Positions 8,829-16,589 of a stretch of 64,000 nt of DNA are shown piece after piece; positions within the stretch are counted from its first letter, which is position 1, and each line of letters starts with the position of its first letter. The position numbers were made by a program, and so were the translations under genes. The notes beneath the pieces are model-generated. The model saw only the letters and a list, made by a program, of their open reading frames with translations, was not told the origin of the DNA and searched no databases. Source of the stretch: Brevundimonas sp. MYb52 (GTDB lineage Bacteria; Pseudomonadota; Alphaproteobacteria; Caulobacterales; Caulobacteraceae); contig NZ_PCPB01000001.1 of assembly GCF_002979535.1 (NCBI RefSeq), positions 248,001 through 312,000 on the forward strand, written 5' to 3'.

Positions 8829-9491
8829 GTGGCCCCGCGCACGCCGCAAGAGACCACCACTACGCTGGCCAGGACTTTGGAACGGCGCACGGCGCCGATG
8901 CAGCAACGTGCGCGCGACCGGATCGACAGTGTTCTGGCGGCGACCGAACGCCTTCTGGCCACCACCTCCGTCGACACCATCACCACCAGCAGCATCGCCG
9001 CCGAAGCCGATGTGCCGGTCAGTTCGATCTATCGCTATTTCCCGAACGTCTTCGCCATCTACAAGGAGCTGTTCGAGACCCTGGTGTCGCAGATCCACGG
9101 CCGCATCGCCGAGATTCTGGAGAACCCGCGGTTCACCTCGTGGCGCGAGCGTCATCTGGAGGTGATGCTGGTCCTGCGTCGGACGCTGAACGAGGACCCG
9201 GCCTATCGGCCGCTGTTCCATCTGATGCTGACGACCCGTGAGCTGAGGATCGTCAAGGAAGACGCCAATGCGCAGATCGCGGCCTATCTGGCGGCGCGCT
9301 GGGAGCAGGGGCTGGACGGCTTCCACGGCAGCGCGCCCCTGGCGGTTGCGCGCATGGCCACCGAAATCTTCACCTCGTTCGAGACTCTGACCAGCGGCGA
9401 GGCCCAGTCGGAATGGACCGACAGCCTGTTTGCAGAGGCCACGCTGGCGCTGGAGCGTTATCTCTCGCTCTACTTGGAAGACCCAGCCTGA
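8829..9491 (+). CDS. TetR/AcrR-family transcriptional regulator
   Basis: 220 residues. The N-terminal helix-turn-helix spans roughly residues 30-75; recognition-helix residues are in IAAEADVPVSSIYRYFPN, the classic TetR pattern. The C-terminal two thirds are helical and would bind a ligand. The start is a GTG at 8829 preceded by GAGAGGA. It is divergent from a TonB receptor gene and shares a palindromic site with it, so it is likely the local repressor, perhaps also of the 9501-13279 operon. The ligand is unknown. Confidence 0.88.
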   Translation: MAPRTPQETTTTLARTLERRTAPMQQRARDRIDSVLAATERLLATTSVDTITTSSIAAEADVPVSSIYRYFPNVFAIYKELFETLVSQIHGRIAEILENPRFTSWRERHLEVMLVLRRTLNEDPAYRPLFHLMLTTRELRIVKEDANAQIAAYLAARWEQGLDGFHGSAPLAVARMATEIFTSFETLTSGEAQSEWTDSLFAEATLALERYLSLYLEDPA

Positions 9492-9500
9492 GGCGCGGTC

Positions 9501-10892
9501 TCAGGCCATGCGTCGCAACAGCGCCAGCTTGCCCTTGGTGAAGGGCGGATAGCGGACGCTGGCGTCCAGGGCGAAGCTGCGCCTCAGCACGGCGCGCCGG
9601 TGGCTGAAAGCCTCGAAACTGAAGCGGCCGTGATAGGCCCCCATGCCGCTGGCCCCGACGCCGCCGAACGGCAGGTTGGGATTGGCCATAAAGACCACGA
9701 CGTCGTTGATCGTGGCCGAGCCGGAGCGCGTCGAGGCGATGATCCGGTCGGCGGTCGCCTTGTTCTTGGTGAAGGCGTAGAGGGCCAGGGCTGGCGATCG
9801 GGCGTTGATGGCCGCCAGCGGCGCATCCAGCGTCATATAGGGAATGACCGGCAGGATGGGCCCGAAGATCTCTCCGGCCAAGATCGGGGCATCGGCCGCA
9901 ACCTCGGTCAGGATGGTGGGGGCGACGTAGCAGTCATCGACATCGGCTTGGCCGCCCGTGACGGCGCGGCCGTCGGCCAGCAGGGCCTGCAGGCGCGCGG
10001 TGTGGCGGGCGTTGATGATGCGTCCGTAGTCCGGGCTCTGCTTCGGATCGGGTCCGAACATGGTCGCCACCGCCGCTTTCAACTCCTCGAGCAGCCGGGC
10101 CTCGACCGAGGCGGCGACATAGACGTGATCGGGCGCCACGCAGATCTGGCCGGCGTTGAGGAAGCGGCCCCAGACGATGCGCCTGGCCGCCACCGCCAGA
10201 TCGGCCGTTTCATCGACGATGCAGGGGTTCTGGCCGCCGAGTTCGAGCACGACTGGGGTCAGATGCTGGGCCGCCGCCGCCATGACGACCCGGCCCACGC
10301 CTTCGCCGCCGGTGTAGAAGATCAGGTCGAACCTCTGGGCCAGCAGGGCGGTGGAGACGTCCGCATCACCCTCGACGACTGTGAAGGCGCGCGGGTCCAG
10401 GTAGCGCTCGACCAGTTGCTTCAGCAGGGCCGAGGACCGAGCCGCCATTTCCGAAGGTTTGACGACGGCGCAGTTGCCTGCCGCGATGGCTCCGACCAGA
10501 GGCCCCAGAACCAGCTGGAAGGGATAGTTCCACGCTCCGATGATCAGGGTCACGCCATAGGGCGAGGCCTCGATGACGCTCTGGCCGGGCTGGATGGCGA
10601 GCGGCGACGCGGCCCGTTGCGGTTGAGCCCAGCGGCGGAGGTGCTTGCGCGCGTAAGACGCTTCCTTGCGGACGAAATCGATCTCGGCCGTGCAGGCCTC
10701 GCCGAACGGCTTGCCCAGATCGGCCTTCAGGGCCTCGGCGATCTCGGCCTCGTTTTCGAGCATCATCCGTTCAAGCGCGGCAAGCTGGCCCCGGCGCCAG
10801 GCCAGATCGCGCGTCACGCCGCTGTCGAAGGCGGCGCGCAGGGACTGGACGACCGCAGCGATATCGGGAGCAGGGGGCGTCTCTACCGACAT
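9501..10892 (-). CDS. Aldehyde dehydrogenase, class 3 / coniferyl-aldehyde type
   Basis: 463 residues, the shorter class typical of fatty-aldehyde and coniferyl-aldehyde dehydrogenases. The general base is Glu217 in LELGGQ and the nucleophile Cys251 in NAGQICVAPDHV; the NAD-binding YTGGEGVG is present. The start is the ATG at 10892, which overlaps the end of the cytochrome gene by ten bases; the longer frame to 11240 is antisense-free but lies inside that gene. The C terminus is basic (PPFTKGKLALLRRMA). It oxidises an aldehyde to an acid with NAD(P)+; the substrate is not known. Confidence 0.9.
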   Translation of the reverse strand: MSVETPPAPDIAAVVQSLRAAFDSGVTRDLAWRRGQLAALERMMLENEAEIAEALKADLGKPFGEACTAEIDFVRKEASYARKHLRRWAQPQRAASPLAIQPGQSVIEASPYGVTLIIGAWNYPFQLVLGPLVGAIAAGNCAVVKPSEMAARSSALLKQLVERYLDPRAFTVVEGDADVSTALLAQRFDLIFYTGGEGVGRVVMAAAAQHLTPVVLELGGQNPCIVDETADLAVAARRIVWGRFLNAGQICVAPDHVYVAASVEARLLEELKAAVATMFGPDPKQSPDYGRIINARHTARLQALLADGRAVTGGQADVDDCYVAPTILTEVAADAPILAGEIFGPILPVIPYMTLDAPLAAINARSPALALYAFTKNKATADRIIASTRSGSATINDVVVFMANPNLPFGGVGASGMGAYHGRFSFEAFSHRRAVLRRSFALDASVRYPPFTKGKLALLRRMA

Positions 10893-12031
10893 GATCCCTC
10901 CATTGAATCGATCCAGAAGCGGATGAGGGCCACGCCCTCGGCATGGGCGGTCGAACGGCCGATCTCGGGCATCATCACGGCGGGATTGGTCGAGGCCATG
11001 CGATAGGGAATGATCGACGCCTTGGCGTCCCCCGGCACGATGTCGAAGCGCAGATTGCCGGTGCCGGCGCCGGCCGCGACCGGCAGTTTGCAGACGCCAG
11101 AAGCGCGCGAAACCGGCGTGGGGGCATTCAGATAGAGGCCCGAGGTGTCGGCCGGCCCTTCGGGGTTGTGACAATGGCCGCAGTTGATGTCGAGATAGGC
11201 TTGCGCCCGCGCTTCCAGGGGGGTGCTCGCGTCGGTCCATGCAACCGCCGCCGGGGCGTCCTTGGGATCATCGAGGCCGCGCAGGTAGCCCTTGGCGGTG
11301 AGGTGAGTCAGTTGGTTCTCCGGCCCGCTCGCATAGGCGAAGTCGCGATTGAGCAGGCGGGGCTTGGGGCCGATGGGCTGGATGACCCGCGTGGCGACAT
11401 TGGTTGCGTGACAGGCGGAACACTGGGTGACGTTGGGCACGATGTAGGAGAAGGCCTGATCTGTGCCGTCCTCGCGCGCCAGCGTCAGCGGGACCACCGC
11501 GCCGACCCGGTGCAGGACCGCCTCGGTCTGGGCTTCGTTCCACAGATAGGTAAGGGCCGCCCAGCCCTCGGGCCGGTGGATCAGAAGCCGGGTCTCGACC
11601 ATGCGGACCTGCTTCAGGTTCAGGCCTTCGCCCTCGTGGATCACGGCCTGATCGGCCTGTTGCAGCACCCGCCCGCCGCGCCCGGTCTGGTAGAAGAAGG
11701 TCTTGGTGATGACCGTCCCGACCGGAAAGGACAGGGCGTCGTCGCCCGCCTTGTAGTCCGCCGCCGCGCCCGACGGCATCCAGAGGGTCCGCAGCTTTTG
11801 CGCATGGTCGGTGAACAGCGGCGTGGTCAGATCATAGGGCGTCACACGCTGGCCCAGGACCAGGGCGTCGCCGGACACCTGGACCATGCCCCAGTCCCGC
11901 AGGGACTTCGGGTTTTCGGTGGCGAAGTAGGTCGGATCGACCAGCGGCTGGGACGGCGCCGACGGCCGGGTGCAGGCCGCCGCTCCGGCGACCAGCGCCA
12001 GGCAAAGGGTAAGCAGGCGAAACCGGGTCAT
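10883..12031 (-). CDS. SO2930-family diheme c-type cytochrome lipoprotein
   Basis: 382 residues. The N terminus is a signal peptide ending at a lipobox-like AGAAAC with Cys20. Two haem c motifs are clear, CSACH and CGHCH, in the C-terminal two thirds. This arrangement matches the family named after Shewanella SO2930, whose members are usually coded beside a parallel beta-helix protein, as here. It would be anchored in the envelope and carry electrons; the donor and acceptor are unknown. Ten bases overlap the aldehyde dehydrogenase gene downstream. Confidence 0.85.
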   Translation of the reverse strand: MTRFRLLTLCLALVAGAAACTRPSAPSQPLVDPTYFATENPKSLRDWGMVQVSGDALVLGQRVTPYDLTTPLFTDHAQKLRTLWMPSGAAADYKAGDDALSFPVGTVITKTFFYQTGRGGRVLQQADQAVIHEGEGLNLKQVRMVETRLLIHRPEGWAALTYLWNEAQTEAVLHRVGAVVPLTLAREDGTDQAFSYIVPNVTQCSACHATNVATRVIQPIGPKPRLLNRDFAYASGPENQLTHLTAKGYLRGLDDPKDAPAAVAWTDASTPLEARAQAYLDINCGHCHNPEGPADTSGLYLNAPTPVSRASGVCKLPVAAGAGTGNLRFDIVPGDAKASIIPYRMASTNPAVMMPEIGRSTAHAEGVALIRFWIDSMEGSCR

Positions 12032-12040
12032 GAGGCCGCG

Positions 12041-13279
12041 TCAGGCTCCCGGCAGGACGACGGCCGACAGGCGCGGCAGGGTGCATTTGTGCGGCGTCAT
12101 GTCGGTGTTGGGATTGGCGTACTTGTTCGGCCCGTCCACGTTCAGGACGCCCGCCTCGCCGTTGTCGATGCAGATGCGCAGAGCGGCGGGCATCTGGCCG
12201 TTCACCAGGCGCTTGGGATTGACGTAGCCGTCCCAGATGATGTCGGGGAAGCGGCCGGTCGGCCCGAACTTGGCCACGCGCAGCGCCTGCAGGTCCATGC
12301 CGTCGGGTGCGTTTCCGCCGCCGCTGAAGCGGTTGTCCTTGATCAGGATGGCTTCGGGATAGGGGTCGAAGTCGGCGCTCATGGCGCTGTCGGAGTAGCC
12401 GGCGGAAAACAGGCTGGAGATGATGATGTTGCCGGTCTTGTTGTCGGCGATCTCGTTGTCGAAGATCTCGACCTGATCATTGGAGTTGACGATCACGCCC
12501 GTGCCCGCCGGGACGCTGGCGACCGGGGTGCCGGCATGGCCGAAGTTGCGGGTATTGTTGGCGATGGCGCGGTTATTATAGACGCGCGTCCGATAGCCCG
12601 CCTGCTGCAACTGGGGCATGTTGAAGACCAGAATGCCGCCGGTGTTGTTGGTGGCCAGGTTTTCATAGACGTCGGCGTCGATGCAGTTCTCGATCTCGAT
12701 CCCGGCGACGTTGAACTCGGCCCGGTTGCGGCGAACCACGACGTTCTTGGACTGACCGACATAGATGCCGGCGTCGGACGCGCCGATCGCCACGCTGTCC
12801 TCGATCAGGACGTTCTTCGTCTGCACCGGATAGATGCCGTAGGCGCCGTTTTCGGTTTTCGGCCCCTGGGTCCACTCCGTGCGGATGCGGCGGACGATGA
12901 TGTTCTCGCCCTCATTGATCTTGAGCGCGTCGCCCTTGGCGTCCTCAAGCGCCAGGTCCTCGATGGTGAAGTTGCTGGCCGTGACCAGCAGGCCTTGGGC
13001 GCCCGCCGCCTGATTGCGGAAGTTCAGGATGGTCTTGTCCATGCCCTGACCGCGAATGGTGACGCCGTCGACGGCCAGAGTCAGGCTGGTGTCGATGGTG
13101 AAGACGCCGGCCGGGATCTCGATGACCGTGCCCGGCTTGGCGTCGATCAGCTTCTCCATCAGCTCATTCTGATAGGTGGTGTTCGCCCTGGAGAGGTCGG
13201 TGCCCTTGTCGGCCGGTTTCGACCCGCAGGCCCCCAGCGCCAGCGCCATCGCGACCGGCAGCCATGTACGCATCTTCAT
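12041..13279 (-). CDS. Parallel beta-helix lipoprotein, partner of the SO2930-type cytochrome
   Basis: 412 residues. The lipobox LALGAC places the lipid on Cys18. The body is a string of short beta-helix turns rich in V/I/N (for example VTIRGQGMDKTILNF, NVVVRRNRAEFNVAGIEIEN) as in pectate-lyase-like right-handed helices. The family is known mainly as the neighbour of the diheme cytochrome; no catalytic role is established. Start at 13279 is supported by GGAGGGGG just upstream; the frame continues to 13306. It is the first gene of a three-gene operon with the cytochrome and aldehyde dehydrogenase. Confidence 0.83.
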   Translation of the reverse strand: MKMRTWLPVAMALALGACGSKPADKGTDLSRANTTYQNELMEKLIDAKPGTVIEIPAGVFTIDTSLTLAVDGVTIRGQGMDKTILNFRNQAAGAQGLLVTASNFTIEDLALEDAKGDALKINEGENIIVRRIRTEWTQGPKTENGAYGIYPVQTKNVLIEDSVAIGASDAGIYVGQSKNVVVRRNRAEFNVAGIEIENCIDADVYENLATNNTGGILVFNMPQLQQAGYRTRVYNNRAIANNTRNFGHAGTPVASVPAGTGVIVNSNDQVEIFDNEIADNKTGNIIISSLFSAGYSDSAMSADFDPYPEAILIKDNRFSGGGNAPDGMDLQALRVAKFGPTGRFPDIIWDGYVNPKRLVNGQMPAALRICIDNGEAGVLNVDGPNKYANPNTDMTPHKCTLPRLSAVVLPGA

Positions 13280-13354
13280 GATGTCCCCCTCCAGAACCCT
13301 GTTCATCCCTATCCCGGCGCGAGGTTTCCATAAGGCATGCCTTCCCGCAAGACG

Positions 13355-13375
13355 AAAATGAAACTGTTTCTGTTT
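13355..13375. promoter_or_regulatory. Second palindrome resembling the TetR operator
   Basis: A palindrome with perfect core GAAAC-T-GTTTC (13360-13370) and outer AAA and TTT arms. It lies 76 bases before the beta-helix gene start on the minus strand. Aligned without gaps to the site at 8723-8743 it shares 13 of 21 bases, with the common pattern AAA-N2-GAA-N5-TTC-N-GTTT. Confidence 0.45.
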
Positions 13376-13397
13376 TTGGCTGGGGCGGGGTCCAGCG

Positions 13398-14567
13398 TCA
13401 GGGCGTGTGGGCGAGGGCGCCGCCGATCCAGCTTTTGACCACGGCGAGGTCTTCGTTCAGGATCAGCAGGTCGGCCGCATAGCCCGGCGCAATACGGCCG
13501 CGTTGGCGCTCCAACCCCAGGAAGGCGGCCGGCGCCGCCGAGGCCATCATGACGGCCGTCGGCAGATCCAGTCCCAGCAGGTCGCGGGCGTTACGCACGG
13601 CAGCGGCCATGTCGAGATCTGATCCCGCCAGCACGCCGCGTTCGTCCAGGCAGGCGCCGTCCTTCACCGAAATGCGGCGGCCCTGCAGATAGAAATGCTC
13701 GTCCCCGTCGCCGAGATGGGGGGCGTTGACGCTGGGCATGGCGTCGGTGACCAGCATGAAGCGGTCGGCTGGTCGACAACGCAGGGCCAGTTTCAGCACC
13801 ACCGGATCGACATGGTGGCCGTCGACGATGATTCCGGCCCAGGCGCTGGTGTCCTCCAGCGCCGCGCCGACCACGCCGGGCTCGCGGCTAGTCAGCGGCG
13901 ACATGGCGTTGAACAGGTGGGTGAAGCCGGTCACGCCCGCATCCAGCGCCGAGCGGATCGTGGCGTAGTCCGCATCCGTATGGCCCGCCGCGACCACGGC
14001 GCCGCCATCGACCAGGGCCGCGATCCTGTCTGGCGTGGTCATCTCCGGGGCCAGGGTGATCAGCGTGCGACCGGTCTTCATCCGCGTCAGCAACCGCACG
14101 GCTTCGTCGTCCAGGGTGCGGAACTTGGCCGGGTCGTGGATGCCCTTGCGCGCGATGTTGAGGAAGGGGCCTTCGATGTGGATGCCCAGGACGCCGGGCA
14201 CGCCCTCGGCCATGGCCTGTTCGACGGCGTCGATGGCGCGGTCGATCACAGACAGGTCGTCGCTGATCAGCGTCGGCAGAAAGCCGGTGGTGCCGAAGCG
14301 CCGATGCGCGGCGCCGATGCGGGCGATGGTCTCGATCGTGGGCGCGTCGTTGAACAGGACGCCGCCGCCGCCGTTGACCTGGGTGTCGATGTAGCCTGGA
14401 ACCAGGCGGTCGCCGTTCAGGTCGCGGATCTCGGCCTCTGGAAAGGCGACCCGCAGAACCGGGGTGGGGGCCACCGCGGCGATGCGACCGTCGTCCATGA
14501 CCACGGCGAGATCGTCGTGAAAGGCGTCATCGACCAGAACACGCCCGTTGTGCAGCAGGGTGGGCAT
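13398..14567 (-). CDS. nagA: N-acetylglucosamine-6-phosphate deacetylase
   Basis: 389 residues of the amidohydrolase superfamily. Metal and substrate motifs are visible: HIEGPFLN, AAGHTDADY, THLFNAMSPL, and the catalytic Asp in LVTDAMPS. It removes acetate from GlcNAc-6-P to give glucosamine-6-P in the cytoplasm. The start is the ATG at 14567, sharing a base with the stop of the deaminase gene (TGATG). The frame open to 15095 runs inside that gene. It is the last gene of the GntR-nagB-nagA operon. Confidence 0.93.
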   Translation of the reverse strand: MPTLLHNGRVLVDDAFHDDLAVVMDDGRIAAVAPTPVLRVAFPEAEIRDLNGDRLVPGYIDTQVNGGGGVLFNDAPTIETIARIGAAHRRFGTTGFLPTLISDDLSVIDRAIDAVEQAMAEGVPGVLGIHIEGPFLNIARKGIHDPAKFRTLDDEAVRLLTRMKTGRTLITLAPEMTTPDRIAALVDGGAVVAAGHTDADYATIRSALDAGVTGFTHLFNAMSPLTSREPGVVGAALEDTSAWAGIIVDGHHVDPVVLKLALRCRPADRFMLVTDAMPSVNAPHLGDGDEHFYLQGRRISVKDGACLDERGVLAGSDLDMAAAVRNARDLLGLDLPTAVMMASAAPAAFLGLERQRGRIAPGYAADLLILNEDLAVVKSWIGGALAHTP

Positions 14568-15598
14568 CAAACGGTCTCGGTCACCTTGTTGAGGTAGGGC
14601 GGGCGGTCGGGGTCGAAGCCTCGCGCCGTCGAAAGCGTTGCGGCCAGACGATAGAAGCTCTGGATTTGCAGGATCGGTTCCAGCCAGGGATGGCTGGGCG
14701 TCGTCGGCAGGGCCGTGACGCCCGGCGCAGTCGTGGCTCCGGCGAAGAAGACCTGAGCCCCGCGCCGAGCGAAGTCGGCGGCCAGGTCCTCGGCGTCGTC
14801 GCGCGTCGCGTCCGACTGCGGCAGCAAAAGGACCGGGAAGCCGGTCTTGACCAGGGCCATGGGCCCGTGGCGGACCTCGGCGGTCGAGAAGGCCTCGGCG
14901 TGCAGGCCGCAGGTCTCCTTGAGCTTCAGCGCCGCCTCGCGGGCGACGCCGAAGCCGACGCCGCGTCCGACGACATAAAGGCTGCTTGCCTGGGTCAGGG
15001 CGGGCAGGGCGGCGGACCAGTCCTGAGCCCAGGCGGCGTCCAGCAGGGCGGGCAGGCGGCTCAAGGCGGCGGACAGGTCGGCGTCGCCGCTCCATTCCGC
15101 TGTCAGGTGGGCGATGGCGCTGAGGCTGGCGATAAAGCTTTTGGTTGCGGCGACCGACAGTTCCGGCCCGGCCCGCAGGGGAATGGTCAGGTCCGCGACC
15201 TGGCTGAGCGGCGAATCCTCGACATTGACCAGGGCGACGACGAAGGCGCCGCCCGCGCGGGCCCCAGCCGCGGCGGCGACCAGATCAGGGCTCTTGCCGG
15301 ACTGCGACACCGCCAGGCACAGGCCGTCCGGCACATGCGGCGCGCGGCCATAGACCGAACTGACGGCCAGGGGCATGGGGCTGGTCAGCACCCCGACCTC
15401 GGTCTCGATCAGATAGCGGGCGAAGACGCCGGCGTTGTCGGAACTGCCGCGACCGCAGATCAGGGCGGCGGTCGGCGGATTCATGCGCAGCCGCTTGGCG
15501 GCCTGGGCCACGACCCCGGCGTTGGCGGCCAATTGGGCGGCGACGAGGCGGCCTGAGGCGGCGGCTTCGGCGAACATCATGGTGTCTTCGGCGCGCAT
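14567..15598 (-). CDS. Glucosamine-6-phosphate deaminase, SIS-domain type (NagB-II)
   Basis: 343 residues with two SIS sugar-isomerase domains. The sugar-phosphate loops are seen in ICGRGSSDNAG and AVSQSGKSPD, and the active-site end in the second domain (EVRHGPMAL). It lacks the glutaminase domain of GlmS, which is the NagB-II form found in Shewanella and Caulobacter relatives. It converts glucosamine-6-P to fructose-6-P and ammonia. Both ends overlap their neighbours by one base. Confidence 0.88.
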   Translation of the reverse strand: MRAEDTMMFAEAAASGRLVAAQLAANAGVVAQAAKRLRMNPPTAALICGRGSSDNAGVFARYLIETEVGVLTSPMPLAVSSVYGRAPHVPDGLCLAVSQSGKSPDLVAAAAGARAGGAFVVALVNVEDSPLSQVADLTIPLRAGPELSVAATKSFIASLSAIAHLTAEWSGDADLSAALSRLPALLDAAWAQDWSAALPALTQASSLYVVGRGVGFGVAREAALKLKETCGLHAEAFSTAEVRHGPMALVKTGFPVLLLPQSDATRDDAEDLAADFARRGAQVFFAGATTAPGVTALPTTPSHPWLEPILQIQSFYRLAATLSTARGFDPDRPPYLNKVTETV

Positions 15599-16338
15599 CA
15601 GGCGGGTCCGTCGTTCAGTTCGGCGACGAAGTCATAGGCGTCGCCGCGATAATAGGACTGGGTCACTTCCACCGGCTCGCCGTTGTGGAAGGCGCGGCGC
15701 TCGATCAGCAGGCCCGGCGCGCCGGGCGCGATGCCCAGAAGCTCGCATTGTTCGGCATTGAACAGGACGGCGCGCAGGCGCTGCAGGGCGCGATTGGGCC
15801 TGTGTCCGCTGACCGACAACGCTTGATAGAGCGAGGTGGACACCGCCTCGACGCCCGACAGGCAGGAGGCCGGAACTGTCGAATACTCCAGCGCCATCGG
15901 CGCGCCGTCGGCATAGCGGATACGATGGAAGCGATAGACCGGTGCGCCGGGGCTGAGACCCAGCGTCAGCGATTCTTCGGGCGTCACCGTGCCCTCGCTG
16001 CGGCTCAGCCAGGAACTGGTGGCCTTGCGTCCGCGCGCCGCCATGTCCTCGGAAAAGGAGGTCAGCTTGGAGAAGCTCTTTTCGACGCGGGCGGCGACGA
16101 AGGTGCCCGCGCCCTGGCGGCGGGTCAGCAGGCCCTCGGCCACCAGGCCGTCAAAGGCCTTGCGGATGGTGATTCGCGATACTGATAGCTCGTTGGCCAG
16201 GTCCCGTTCGGGCGGCAGGGCGTCGTCGGGCTTCAGCGTGCGGCGCTCGATGGCCTGGCGCACGGCCTGTTGCAACTGCTGATACAGGGGCGCGGGCCTC
16301 TGGGCGTCCAGCGATCCTATGGCTTCAAGAAACGGCAC
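15598..16338 (-). CDS. GntR-family (HutC/UTRA) regulator of GlcNAc genes
   Basis: 246 residues from a GTG at 16338 with GGGGGAGGA just before it; an ATG at 16374 in the same frame would add 12 residues and has no comparable ribosome site. The winged helix spans about residues 15-75 (LPPERDLANELSVSRITIRKAF is split by the turn), followed by a UTRA effector domain (about residues 95-240) that in this family binds sugar phosphates. It heads the operon with nagB-II and nagA, and is divergent from a TonB receptor, so it most likely senses GlcNAc-6-P or GlcN-6-P (NagR/NagQ role). Confidence 0.87.
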   Translation of the reverse strand: MPFLEAIGSLDAQRPAPLYQQLQQAVRQAIERRTLKPDDALPPERDLANELSVSRITIRKAFDGLVAEGLLTRRQGAGTFVAARVEKSFSKLTSFSEDMAARGRKATSSWLSRSEGTVTPEESLTLGLSPGAPVYRFHRIRYADGAPMALEYSTVPASCLSGVEAVSTSLYQALSVSGHRPNRALQRLRAVLFNAEQCELLGIAPGAPGLLIERRAFHNGEPVEVTQSYYRGDAYDFVAELNDGPA

Positions 16339-16390
16339 GGCGTCCTCCCCCAGAGTGCATCCCAACGACCGCATCTGAACTCATGTCATG

Positions 16391-16541
16391 CAACCAATCA
16401 AGGACCAATATGAAGAAAGTTTAGGCCCAATGTGAAATTTGGTCTTGCAGGATGCGACGCTTTGGTGAAACTCTGCCTTCAATTCCCATGTTCTCTCGAT
16501 CTAGTCGAAAGAGGGGCGGGCCTTATTGGTCTTGAATTGGG
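16391..16541. promoter_or_regulatory. Control region with three ATTGGTC-type sites
   Basis: Between the divergent GntR and TonB receptor genes the motif TTGGTC(C)TTG recurs three times. Site 1, 16391-16411, is on the minus strand (CCAAT-N5-ACCAATA read on plus). Site 2 is 16435-16447 (AAATTTGGTCTTG). Site 3 is 16523-16541 (ATTGGTCTTGAATTGG). Sites 1 and 3 each carry two ATTGG half-sites in the same orientation. They are the best candidates for the GntR operator controlling both directions. Confidence 0.55.
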
Positions 16542-16589
16542 TATGTCGGACCTGCGGGGGCAGGTCTTCTGGAGGGGAGATCCAGCGCC

